14,239 nucleotides of DNA, from positions 1 to 14,239 of the forward strand of contig JBFHTA010000081.1 of the NCBI GenBank assembly GCA_041590855.1. Reading direction: 5' to 3'. The translations under genes and the position numbers were made by a program. Positions 1 through 7,733 of the stretch are shown in pieces (positions within the stretch are counted from its first letter, which is position 1; every line of letters starts with the position of its first letter). The stretch is from Litoribrevibacter sp041590855 (GTDB lineage: Bacteria; Pseudomonadota; Gammaproteobacteria; Pseudomonadales; Litoribrevibacteraceae). The notes under the pieces were generated by a model. That model had not been told where the DNA came from and ran no database searches. It was given only the letters and a program-made list of their open reading frames with translations.

Positions 1-542
1 ATTCGATTGATGATTCGTGCTCGTAGAATTCGTGGTTGCTGATTAGTGGTTGCTGGATTAGTGGTTGCAGAAGCGCTTGGCTGATTCGATGCCGAAGGGT
101 CTGTGTTGGTATCCGAAGGTGTAGCGTGATCAGGTAACTCGTTGATTCGGGTGCTGTCCGGTTCCAGTGTTGGTAACCGGAACAAGTAACAGGAGACACC
201 TATAGCAATCAGCGCCATAGATACCATCACCCAAATTGGCGGTTGAACAAGCCATGCACTCAACGACATCATGATCACGATCAATGCCGAGGTATAACAT
301 TTGGCTTTGAACGGCAGACCCCGACCGTCAAGGTAGGCTGCGATGTAGCCACCCAGTCTTGGGTGATCGACTAACCATTGATAAAAACGATCAGACGTTC
401 TGGCAAAGCAAGCAGCGGCCAAGAGCAGGAATGGGGTCGTTGGCAATATGGGCAGAAAGATCCCCAAAACGCCTAATACAACGGCTAACCACCCGATGAT
501 TAACAGGCTCCAGTGTAAAATGGGGTGCTTCTTTTTTTCCAA
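1..542 (-). CDS. DUF454/YbaN-like inner-membrane protein, 3' end cut by window edge
   Basis: The minus strand carries an open frame that runs off the left edge (180 complete codons seen, no stop). Residues 1-124 match the YbaN/DUF454 family: a hydrophobic segment at about 9-46 containing the family signature around FLPILPTTPFLLLAAACFAR, then a WLVDHPRLGGY stretch and two further membrane segments (about 84-99 and 103-121). Family members are small inner-membrane proteins of about 120 residues with no settled function. No ATG lies between the upstream in-frame stop and the signature. I take TTG at 542-540 as the start because AAGG lies about nine bases before it. After residue 124 comes a hydrophilic tail rich in Pro, Thr, Asn and Ser, unusual for the family and partly coded by 15-bp tandem repeats. 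Family call is good from the signature; start and tail length are less certain. Confidence 0.8.
   Translation of the reverse strand, partial: MEKKKHPILHWSLLIIGWLAVVLGVLGIFLPILPTTPFLLLAAACFARTSDRFYQWLVDHPRLGGYIAAYLDGRGLPFKAKCYTSALIVIMMSLSAWLVQPPIWVMVSMALIAIGVSCYLFRLPTLEPDSTRINELPDHATPSDTNTDPSASNQPSASATTNPATTNQQPRILRARIINR
26..70. repeat. Three 15-bp tandem repeats inside the ybaN-like tail
   Basis: Three imperfect copies of a 15-bp unit of the form GATTAGTGGTTGCTG lie at 26-40, 41-55 and 56-70. The unit is a multiple of three, so copy-number change would keep the minus-strand reading frame and lengthen or shorten the Thr/Asn/Pro-rich tail by five residues per copy. Copies 2 and 3 differ only in the last two bases; copy 1 is more diverged. 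Confidence 0.7.
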
Positions 543-730
543 GTTCGTTACCTTGTCAGGCCCTAAGCGGATTCTTCACAGTCTATTAAAGTTGACAATG
601 AATACAAGTGAGTTGATGCTTGAGTTTTTAGTATCGGCCGGTCAGGTCAATGTTTATAGGTTGAGATTGCTAGTTGAACAGGGCTTTGATGCCCACTGAC
701 AACGGCAAAGGATTTCAGCTGACGGTAACC

Positions 731-740
731 AAAGGAGGTG
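731..740 (+). promoter_or_regulatory. Strong Shine-Dalgarno deciding the start at 744
   Basis: The purine run AAAGGAGGTG is an almost perfect ribosome binding site. It overlaps a possible GTG start at 738, which would have no site of its own, and sits at the right distance from ATG at 744. I therefore place the start of the downstream regulator at 744. Confidence 0.8.
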
Positions 741-743
741 GGA

Positions 744-2462
744 ATGAAGGTATTGGTTGTGGATGATCAGGAGATCAATCGCACACTGTTAAGCTTCATT
801 CTGGAAGACGAGGGTTATCAATACCATATGGCGTCGGATGGTGAACAGGCCATTCAGTTGTACATTCAGGAGCAACCGGATCTGATTCTGATGGACATTA
901 TGATGCCTGGCATTGATGGCTATCAGGCTGCTCGAAAAATTAAGGAACAGGCGGGCAATCGCCATATTCCGATTATCTTTTTAACGGCGAAAACCGATCT
1001 TGAATCCCTGTCCCGCTGTTTGGACGACGGTGAAGATTTTTTAACCAAACCCTTTAATGAAGTCATTCTGAAAGCCAAGATTCGGGCTCACCGACGGGTG
1101 GCTGAGTTATACCGGCAGTTAAATGACAAGAACGATGCGCTGACGTTCCACAACAGTCGTATTCAACAAGAGCAGTTAATGGCGCAACGGGTATTTTCCA
1201 ACGTGATGGAGAAAAACCCGAATCATTGCACCAATCTTTCACATTACTTGTCTTCGGCCTCTGTCTTCAGTGGCGACTTATTTCTCTACAATCGTTCCCC
1301 GTCTGGCGGATTGTATTTGCTGCTGGGCGATTTCACCGGGCATGGTTTGCCTGCTGCAATCGGGGCGATTCCGACGTCTCAGATATTTTTCCAGATGTCT
1401 GCGAAAGGGGAAGCGGTCAGTGATATTGCCCGTGAAATTAATCGTGAGTTATGGTCGATTCTTCCTAGCCATATGTTTTGTGCGGCTGCCGTATTGGAAG
1501 TCAACAAAACCGGTTCGCAGTTGACGCTATGGCAAGGCGGTTTGCCGGACATTCTGTTGGCTTCGCCTAACGTGGACCCGGACAACGAAGATCCGTCAGA
1601 TGACTCTCCGGAGACTGAAATTGATGTGGCTATCAAGATATTGGAGCCCCTACATTTACCATTAGGCATGGTTGGTGATAATGATTTTGAAGATGATGTC
1701 AAAGTCATTGCGGTGGAGCCTACAGACATCCTTTACGCTTATACGGATGGTATTACCGAAGCGGTATCAAATACTGGTGATATGTATGGTATCGATGGGT
1801 TGGTGTCAGCGGTTAAAGGCAATGCATTGCGTGGCCTGAGAGGCGTGATAGAACACTGGAAGGGCTTCTGTGCGGTTGATCAGGAATACGATGATGTATC
1901 CTTGGTGGAATTAAACTTTGGGCATGTGGACTGGGCGGATGAGCCGGTAACTGAAACCCAGGTCGATCATAAAATCACGCCATGTACTATGAATTGGCGC
2001 TTTGAAGGGGAGCAACTGTCGGACATTCGCTGTGTCGATTCTATTGTGGCCATGGTGGAACCCTTCTTCAGTGAAGCAGTTCGCAAAGATCTGTTGCGTT
2101 TAGTTCTGAACGAAATGTACAGCAATTCCCTGGAACACGGGATTTTGCGGTTGAAGTCGGAATTAAAGGATTCGGTAGAAGGTTTGGAGCGTTATGAACA
2201 GCTTAGGGCAGAGCGCTTGTTTGAATTATCCGATCGTGATTGGATCACGCTGGAAACCCATTTGCATTCCAAGCTTGGGCAGGCCTATCTGGACATTGAG
2301 TTGTCTGATTCTGGGAAGGGATTTGATGTGGCGGAAGTCACGACCCGGCCGGAAAATGATTCGCTGAGTCATGGCCGAGGTTTAGGCTTGATTCGATATC
2401 TCTGCGAGTCTGTGGAGTTTTATAACGACGGGGCGTCCGTTCGAGCCAGGTTCTGTTTGTAA
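744..2462 (+). CDS. Response regulator with PP2C/SpoIIE phosphatase and RsbW-like ATPase domains (HsbR-like)
   Basis: A 572-residue cytoplasmic protein with three domains. First is a receiver domain (about 1-120) with acidic pair D7/D8, phospho-acceptor D51 in LMDIMMP and K102 in LTKPF. After a helical linker comes a SpoIIE/RsbU-type PP2C phosphatase (about 150-395) with the metal-binding aspartates D178 (SGD), D196 (GDFTGHG), D335 (YTDG) and D383/D384 (YDDVS). Last is a GHKL ATPase of the anti-sigma kinase type (about 430-572) with N-box N456/E457/N461, D522SGKGF and G544RGLGL. All expected catalytic residues are present. The order matches Pseudomonas HsbR, which sets the phosphorylation state of a STAS anti-anti-sigma protein and so controls an anti-sigma switch. 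By inference this protein does the same after receiver phosphorylation. No STAS partner or sigma factor lies in the window. It appears monocistronic and convergent with the next gene. Confidence 0.9.
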   Translation: MKVLVVDDQEINRTLLSFILEDEGYQYHMASDGEQAIQLYIQEQPDLILMDIMMPGIDGYQAARKIKEQAGNRHIPIIFLTAKTDLESLSRCLDDGEDFLTKPFNEVILKAKIRAHRRVAELYRQLNDKNDALTFHNSRIQQEQLMAQRVFSNVMEKNPNHCTNLSHYLSSASVFSGDLFLYNRSPSGGLYLLLGDFTGHGLPAAIGAIPTSQIFFQMSAKGEAVSDIAREINRELWSILPSHMFCAAAVLEVNKTGSQLTLWQGGLPDILLASPNVDPDNEDPSDDSPETEIDVAIKILEPLHLPLGMVGDNDFEDDVKVIAVEPTDILYAYTDGITEAVSNTGDMYGIDGLVSAVKGNALRGLRGVIEHWKGFCAVDQEYDDVSLVELNFGHVDWADEPVTETQVDHKITPCTMNWRFEGEQLSDIRCVDSIVAMVEPFFSEAVRKDLLRLVLNEMYSNSLEHGILRLKSELKDSVEGLERYEQLRAERLFELSDRDWITLETHLHSKLGQAYLDIELSDSGKGFDVAEVTTRPENDSLSHGRGLGLIRYLCESVEFYNDGASVRARFCL

Positions 2463-2493
2463 ACGCCCCTGGCTTGAAACGTCGTTGCAGAAG

Positions 2494-3120
2494 CTATTTC
2501 TTTTTGCCGCCCCGGCTACCACGCTTTTTCTTGGTGTTCTTTGCGGCACCGTACACGTGTTTTGGTGGACCTTTCTTTTCTTCTTCCACCCGGAATAATA
2601 AAAACAGATCAATCAAGAGTTCCGGGATTTCTTCGATCCACTGGCTGAATAATTGATCGTTGGTGGAGATGTCCTGTGTTTCTTCTTCAAGAATACCGGA
2701 GATGGTGAAGATTGGCATAAGCAACTGAGTGGCATCTTCTTCGTGTTGCTTGCTCATCCAAAGGTCTTCGTAAGCCAATACCACTTCGACCATACCAGCC
2801 GCCCAGGAGATAATGGCGTCTTCATCGTCTTCCTCTTCCATCCATGGCAAATGAACTTCATGTTCGCCTTCCAATTGCAGTTGGATATCGTGAAGAATTG
2901 TTTCGATGGCTTGATGTAATTGCGTCGTCTGAGTCTCATTCAATGCATTGACGGCTTCATCTAGAACGTGATCAGTGATATTTTTAATGCTTATGTCTTT
3001 CGGGGTTATCACGAAAGCAGCTAAGGCACCCAGGCAGCCCATGTAATCCAGGGCATCTTCTTCTAATTCAGGTAAAGATAAGATTTCTTCGAGTTGTTGG
3101 TGAGCGATATCGAGGGACAT
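2494..3120 (-). CDS. YecA/UPF0149 (YgfB-like) family protein with lysine-rich tail
   Basis: A 208-residue soluble protein. The helical N-terminal half (LDYMGCLGALAAFVITPKDI, about 25-45) and the central acidic stretch followed by ISWAAGMVEVVLAYEDLW resemble the UPF0149/YecA fold. Family members are small helical proteins, some ending in a SEC-C zinc motif; most have no defined role. Here the SEC-C cysteines are absent, and the protein ends in a basic segment (about 182-208) dominated by Lys, Arg and Gly, in strong contrast with the acidic body. Such a tail suggests nucleic acid or ribosome contact, but that is inference. The ATG start has AAGG about eight bases upstream. The gene is convergent with the regulator at 744-2462 and divergent from the hybrid kinase. 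Confidence 0.7.
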   Translation of the reverse strand: MSLDIAHQQLEEILSLPELEEDALDYMGCLGALAAFVITPKDISIKNITDHVLDEAVNALNETQTTQLHQAIETILHDIQLQLEGEHEVHLPWMEEEDDEDAIISWAAGMVEVVLAYEDLWMSKQHEEDATQLLMPIFTISGILEEETQDISTNDQLFSQWIEEIPELLIDLFLLFRVEEEKKGPPKHVYGAAKNTKKKRGSRGGKKK

Positions 3121-3159
3121 TAGGGCGCCTTAAGCTAAATCCAGTTTACAAAAACAATA

Positions 3160-3165
3160 ATTATA
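3160..3165 (-). promoter_or_regulatory. Perfect -10 hexamer for the UPF0149-like gene
   Basis: Read on the minus strand this is TATAAT, about 40 bases before the start codon at 3120, in the AT-rich gap between divergent genes. No good -35 hexamer sits 16-18 bases upstream of it, so an activator or a weak promoter is possible. The plus-strand kinase promoter probably lies in the same gap but I cannot define it. Confidence 0.4.
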
Positions 3166-3220
3166 CAATTAAGACGAGACACATTAGCAGTAGTTTTTTG
3201 TCTTTGCTGAGAAACCCTTT

Positions 3221-5593
3221 ATGCCACTGCGAGTAAAATTAGCCCTAATTTTGATGCCGTTGGTCATTGTCCCTTTATTGTTGGTCGGCAAGCTGTCTTT
3301 GGATCACCTGCATGAACAAATGCAGGATATCCGGGCCACGCAATTAGCTGCCATCGCAAAGGAGGCAGCGGCTTCCGTTACTCAACTTGACCGTGATGTG
3401 GCACTGAAACTGAATTTTTTTGCTGAAGACACCAGTTTTAGTGCCTTTATTTCGGCGGAGTTGAATCAACAAAGTACTCAACCAATGATTGAACAATTGT
3501 CACAGCGCTTTTCGCGTGCAGTCAATTTGTTTCCTTCACTGAGTCTGCTTGCGGTGTTAAATCATCAGGGGCAGGTGTTGGCTCGTTCAGAGGATACTTT
3601 GTTAACGCCATTGGAATTGGAGGCCTTGCATCAGCAGGTTATGCCTGATCGTCAGGTGCAGTCGCTGAACTATTTCAACAAAACCACTCGTCAGTATGTG
3701 ATTTTGAAAGCCTTACCAATTCAATTGCTCCCATCCTCACAGGAATCCGCAGCTCCCCTGAAGTACACCTTATTGTTTGGTGCGGTACTGGATTCTGTTT
3801 TCCCCAGCTTGAAGTCTCTGGCCTACACCCAGGGCATTCACTTTTTACTCTGCACCGAAGAGGGGGAGCGAATCTTTGAAGTCTCTCATTCCGACACTCA
3901 TCAACATTCACCGGCCATGGATTGCGTGAACAGTATTAAGCGTGCCGGGGTTGGTGGATCTCGGGTCATGAATCAGAGTACATCGAGTGTTGGCGATCAA
4001 ATCCCTGATGTTTTAGTAAAAGCTGATGCAATCCAGGAAGGGCTTTGGCTGGTGACTGCGCTCGATAATCACACTGGGTCCTTCTTCAATCAGCGTCATG
4101 GGGTGATGTTAATCATCGTTGGGGCGCTGGTGTTGTTAACGTCGTATTTGCTGATTTATCTGGTGATGGATTACTTCATCGTGCGGCCCATTCGGGCGTT
4201 AAGTCAGGTCAGCGAAAACATAGGTCAGGGGCGTTGGCATGTGAATGTGCACTATGAGGGCAATGATGAAATTGCCACGCTTTACCAAAATTTTAATTCG
4301 ATGGTCGCTAACATTCATGCTGCCTATCGTGAGGTGGAAGAGAACAAGGAAAACCTGGAAGCCAAGGTAAATGAGCGGACCAGTTCGTTGCAAGAGTCGG
4401 CCTGGCAATTGGAGCAAGCCAAGAAGCAGGCGGACATCGCCAATCGTGCGAAGTCGGATTTTCTGGCAAACATGAGCCATGAGATCCGCACGCCGTTGAA
4501 TGGTATGTTGGGAATGGCGCAGATTTTGGAAGATACAGACCTGACCCATGAGCAACAGTCGTATATTGAGCAAATTAATGAATCCGGGCAGGGGTTGTTG
4601 TCATTAATTAACGACATTCTCGATCTGTCGAAGATTGAAGCCGGGAAAATGCAGCTTCATCAGGAGCCAATTAACATCAGTCAGGTTATTACCTCTGTGA
4701 TTAATTTACTGAGAGGATCTGCCATTGAAAAGAACATTGATTTGGTGGTGTCGCTTGATCCCCAAGTACCGGATTTCATGGAAGCGGATGCATTGCGTCT
4801 GCGTCAGGTATTGATGAACCTGATTGGCAATGCCATTAAATTTACCGAGCAAGGACAGGTGAAGGTCATTACAGAGTGTCTGGAAGTTGATCGGGAGCTC
4901 GGCATCTCAAAGTTCAAAATTAAAGTAGTGGATACTGGAATTGGTATTTCAGCGGATAAATTATTGGGGATTTTTGACGCCTTCAGTCAGGCCGATGGTT
5001 CCACCACCCGTCGATTTGGCGGTACAGGGTTAGGGCTTTCCATCACCAAGCGGTTGGTGGATATGATGCGCGGTTCCATTCATGCAGATAGCCAACCGGG
5101 GCATGGCTCCTGTTTCGAATTGCTCTTTATATGGAGTATTGCAACCCCACCGGACATAGCCACTGCTCCTGTCGTTGTTAGCCAGGCGGACCAGGCCCTT
5201 AAAGGGCGTATTCTCTTGGTAGAAGATAATGACGTTAATCTTATGGTAGCTAAAACCATGTTGAATAAGTGGGGACACGAGGTCACGATCGCCACTGATG
5301 GAGAAAAGGCGTTGGCGTTACTGAAGCAAGAGGTGTATGACCTGGTGCTGATGGATGTACAAATGCCCAAAATGAATGGTTACGAAGTGACCCAGCAATT
5401 CCGCCTCTACGAACGTGAACAGGAGCAAGGCGAGACCCCGATCATTGCAATTACAGCCAATGCTTTGAAATACGATCAGGAGCGTTGTGTCAGTGCTGGT
5501 ATGAATGACTTCATTGCCAAGCCGGTCCGCAAAGAAGAATTAAAACAGCGGGTACAAGCCTGGTTACGGCAAGGGGTGGTGACTCACGGATAA
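3221..5593 (+). CDS. Membrane hybrid sensor histidine kinase (HAMP-HisKA-HATPase-REC)
   Basis: A 790-residue inner-membrane sensor. A first membrane helix (about 6-24) is followed by a periplasmic region of about 265 residues, probably a Cache-type ligand sensor judging from the segment around LAVLNHQGQVLARSED. The second helix is at about 294-317, then HAMP (about 318-372), a coiled coil, and a HisKA domain with phospho-accepting H420 in NMSHEIRTPLNGML. The HATPase domain has N-box NLIGNAIKF, DTGIGIS and GGTGLGLS. The C-terminal receiver has E668/D669, phospho-acceptor D712 in LMDVQMP and lysine in IAKPV. There is no Hpt domain, so phosphate must pass to a separate Hpt protein. The start is the only usual codon after an in-frame stop, but its ribosome site is poor (GAG about ten bases upstream). 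It lies just before acs with its own 186-bp gap; a functional link is possible but unproven. The ligand is unknown. Confidence 0.93.
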   Translation: MPLRVKLALILMPLVIVPLLLVGKLSLDHLHEQMQDIRATQLAAIAKEAAASVTQLDRDVALKLNFFAEDTSFSAFISAELNQQSTQPMIEQLSQRFSRAVNLFPSLSLLAVLNHQGQVLARSEDTLLTPLELEALHQQVMPDRQVQSLNYFNKTTRQYVILKALPIQLLPSSQESAAPLKYTLLFGAVLDSVFPSLKSLAYTQGIHFLLCTEEGERIFEVSHSDTHQHSPAMDCVNSIKRAGVGGSRVMNQSTSSVGDQIPDVLVKADAIQEGLWLVTALDNHTGSFFNQRHGVMLIIVGALVLLTSYLLIYLVMDYFIVRPIRALSQVSENIGQGRWHVNVHYEGNDEIATLYQNFNSMVANIHAAYREVEENKENLEAKVNERTSSLQESAWQLEQAKKQADIANRAKSDFLANMSHEIRTPLNGMLGMAQILEDTDLTHEQQSYIEQINESGQGLLSLINDILDLSKIEAGKMQLHQEPINISQVITSVINLLRGSAIEKNIDLVVSLDPQVPDFMEADALRLRQVLMNLIGNAIKFTEQGQVKVITECLEVDRELGISKFKIKVVDTGIGISADKLLGIFDAFSQADGSTTRRFGGTGLGLSITKRLVDMMRGSIHADSQPGHGSCFELLFIWSIATPPDIATAPVVVSQADQALKGRILLVEDNDVNLMVAKTMLNKWGHEVTIATDGEKALALLKQEVYDLVLMDVQMPKMNGYEVTQQFRLYEREQEQGETPIIAITANALKYDQERCVSAGMNDFIAKPVRKEELKQRVQAWLRQGVVTHG

Positions 5594-5604
5594 AATGACG
5601 AAAA

Positions 5605-5639
5605 AGCACACCGTTCACGGCGTGTGTTACGTTGTTTTT
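5605..5639 (+). terminator. Possible weak terminator after the hybrid kinase
   Basis: Just after the kinase stop codon, bases 5606-5613 and 5618-5625 can pair around a TTCA loop, with one A-C mismatch and one wobble. A T-rich stretch follows at about 5632-5639, several bases after the stem. The imperfect stem and late T-run make this only a candidate. Confidence 0.3.
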
Positions 5640-5694
5640 ATTCAGCGTTTCCGCAAAGATATCTCTAAGGTATATAACACTCGACTCGATTTTA

Positions 5695-5757
5695 TCTGAT
5701 CCATTTGAAGTCAGATCCATATAAACTCGGTTCCATATAAACCCGGTCCATATAAAA
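5695..5757 (+). repeat. Four tandem 16-bp repeats in the acs leader
   Basis: Four head-to-tail copies of a 16-bp unit of the form TCRGNTCCATATAAAC occur at 5695-5710, 5711-5726, 5727-5742 and 5743-5757; the last has lost one base. Copies 2-4 share TCCATATAAA exactly, while copy 1 is diverged in its second half. The array ends seven bases before the acs ribosome binding site (AGGAAGGG, 5764-5771). It could be a stack of regulator sites, repeated -10-like elements, or a simple tandem duplication; sequence alone cannot decide. Confidence 0.8.
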
Positions 5758-5779
5758 AAAGTTAGGAAGGGATTCACAC

Positions 5780-7726
5780 ATGAGCGAAATTAGAACTTAC
5801 CCCGTCAATGAGTACTTCTCAGAGCGTGCATTATTAAATGATGCTCAATACCAAGCCATGTATCAGGCTTCGATTGATGATCCGGAAGGGTTTTGGGCTG
5901 AGCACGGCAAGCGTATTGAGTGGATGAAACCCTACAGTCAGGTTAAGGACGTCTCCTACGCGCATGAGGATGTTCATATTCGTTGGTTTTTTGATGGGAC
6001 ATTGAATCCCACGGTCAGTTGTTTGGATCGTCATCTGGCCGAGCGAGGTGACCAGACCGCAATTATCTGGGAAGGGGATGACCCGAGTCAGGATGCAAAG
6101 GTGACCTACCGTGAGCTTTATCACAAGGTGTGTCGTCTGGCGAATGCGCTAAAAGCACAGGGCATTAAAAAAGGGGATGTAGTGACCATCTACATGCCTA
6201 TGGTGGTTGAAGCTGCAGTGGCCATGCTGGCATGTGCACGAATCGGTGCCATTCACTCGGTTATCTTTGGTGGCTTTTCTCCGGAATCGATTGCCGGGCG
6301 GGTTCAGGATTGTCAGTCCAACTGTATCATCACAGCGGACGAGGGCGTTCGTGGCGGTAAAACCATTCCATTAAAGAATAATGTTGATCAGGCTCTGGCC
6401 AAACCGGGTACTGAGCTGGTTAAAACGGTGGTGGTGTTCCAACGTACCGGCGGACAGATTGAGTGGCACACGGATCGGGATGTTTGGTATCACGACATTA
6501 CCGAAGCCGCTTCAGATGAATGCGCACCGGAAGAAATGAGCGCCGAAGATCCCTTGTTTATCCTGTATACCTCGGGCTCAACGGGCAAACCAAAAGGGGT
6601 ATTACATACCTGCGGTGGATATTTGGTGTATGCATCGATGACGCATGAGTACATCTTTGATTATCATGAAGGTGATGTGTATTGGTGTACTGCCGACGTG
6701 GGCTGGATTACCGGCCATAGCTACATTGTGTATGGCCCGCTGGCTAATGGTGCCATTACTTTGATGTTTGAAGGGGTACCAAACTATCCGGATATCTCGC
6801 GCTGCTGGCAGGTGGTGGATAAACACCAGGTGAATGTCTTTTATACCGCGCCTACTGCAATCCGTGCCTTGATGCAGGCAGGCGATGAGCCGGTGAAACA
6901 GACCTCCCGTGAAAGTTTGCGCTTGTTAGGTACGGTGGGTGAACCCATCAATCCGGAGGCCTGGGAGTGGTATTACCATGTGGTGGGTGATGAGCGCTGC
7001 GCCATCGTAGACACTTGGTGGCAAACCGAAACCGGCGGTGTGCTGATTACCCCGTTACCTGGGGCCACTCCGGTGAAACCCGGATCGGCGACGCGTCCGT
7101 TTTTTGGGGTGAAACCGGGTATTGTCGATAACGAAGGTCATTTACTGGAAGGCGCCTGTGAAGGTAATTTGATCATGAAGGACAGTTGGCCGGGGCAAAT
7201 GAGAACCGTATATGGTGATCACCAGCGGTTTATTGATACTTACTTCTCGACTTATAAGGGCTACTATTTTTCTGGGGATGGAGCACGTCGCGACGAAGAC
7301 GGCTATTACTGGATTACCGGGCGTGTGGACGACGTATTGAATGTGTCCGGTCATCGCATGGGCACGGCAGAAGTTGAAAGTGCCTTAGTGGCGCATCCTG
7401 CGACGTCAGAGGCGGCTGTGGTCGGATATCCGCATGAGATCAAAGGGCAAGGCATTTATGCGTATGTAACCCTTAAGCAGGGGTATCAGGAGTCCGATGA
7501 GTTGGTTCAGGAATTAAAGCAATTCGTGCGCTCTGAAATTGGCGGGATTGCTGTGCCCGATGTGATTCAGTGGGCACCGGCTGTGCCTAAAACCCGATCG
7601 GGTAAAATCATGCGTCGTATTCTGCGCAAGATTGCCTGTAACGAGTTGGAGAACATGGGGGATACCTCCACCTTGGCTGATCCGTCAGTGGTGGATACGC
7701 TGATTGCTGAACGCGCTCATCAATAA
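5780..7726 (+). CDS. acs: Acetyl-CoA synthetase (AMP-forming)
   Basis: A 648-residue cytoplasmic enzyme, close to the usual 650, converting acetate, ATP and CoA to acetyl-CoA, AMP and pyrophosphate through an acetyl-AMP intermediate. It begins with the Acs N-terminal region and carries the adenylation core with the P-loop-like YTSGSTGKPKG, the TWWQTETGG motif that shapes the acyl pocket, and the hinge region GYYFSGDGARRDEDGYYWITGR. The C-terminal PKTRSGKIMRR motif places the catalytic lysine at K609, the residue that is reversibly acetylated in Salmonella Acs; acetylation control here is therefore likely, although no acetylase or deacetylase gene is in the window. The start has a good AGGAAGGG site eight bases upstream and the leader contains four 16-bp repeats. 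The gene ends seven bases from the convergent J-domain gene, with no terminator visible between them. Confidence 0.98.
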   Translation: MSEIRTYPVNEYFSERALLNDAQYQAMYQASIDDPEGFWAEHGKRIEWMKPYSQVKDVSYAHEDVHIRWFFDGTLNPTVSCLDRHLAERGDQTAIIWEGDDPSQDAKVTYRELYHKVCRLANALKAQGIKKGDVVTIYMPMVVEAAVAMLACARIGAIHSVIFGGFSPESIAGRVQDCQSNCIITADEGVRGGKTIPLKNNVDQALAKPGTELVKTVVVFQRTGGQIEWHTDRDVWYHDITEAASDECAPEEMSAEDPLFILYTSGSTGKPKGVLHTCGGYLVYASMTHEYIFDYHEGDVYWCTADVGWITGHSYIVYGPLANGAITLMFEGVPNYPDISRCWQVVDKHQVNVFYTAPTAIRALMQAGDEPVKQTSRESLRLLGTVGEPINPEAWEWYYHVVGDERCAIVDTWWQTETGGVLITPLPGATPVKPGSATRPFFGVKPGIVDNEGHLLEGACEGNLIMKDSWPGQMRTVYGDHQRFIDTYFSTYKGYYFSGDGARRDEDGYYWITGRVDDVLNVSGHRMGTAEVESALVAHPATSEAAVVGYPHEIKGQGIYAYVTLKQGYQESDELVQELKQFVRSEIGGIAVPDVIQWAPAVPKTRSGKIMRRILRKIACNELENMGDTSTLADPSVVDTLIAERAHQ

Positions 7727-7733
7727 TACAAGA

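Noticed and set aside
592..620. TTGACA at 592-597 as a -35 for the regulator at 744
   Set aside because: No acceptable -10 hexamer lies 16-18 bases downstream.
448..699. Plus-strand open frame of 83 codons
   Set aside because: It overlaps the YbaN-like gene on the other strand, has no ribosome site or recognisable composition, and the minus-strand frame carries the family signature.
2444..2474. Inverted repeat AGCCAGG / CCTGGCT at the end of the regulator gene
   Set aside because: The loop is 17 bases, half of it lies in the coding sequence, and no T-run follows on either side, so a terminator call is not supported.
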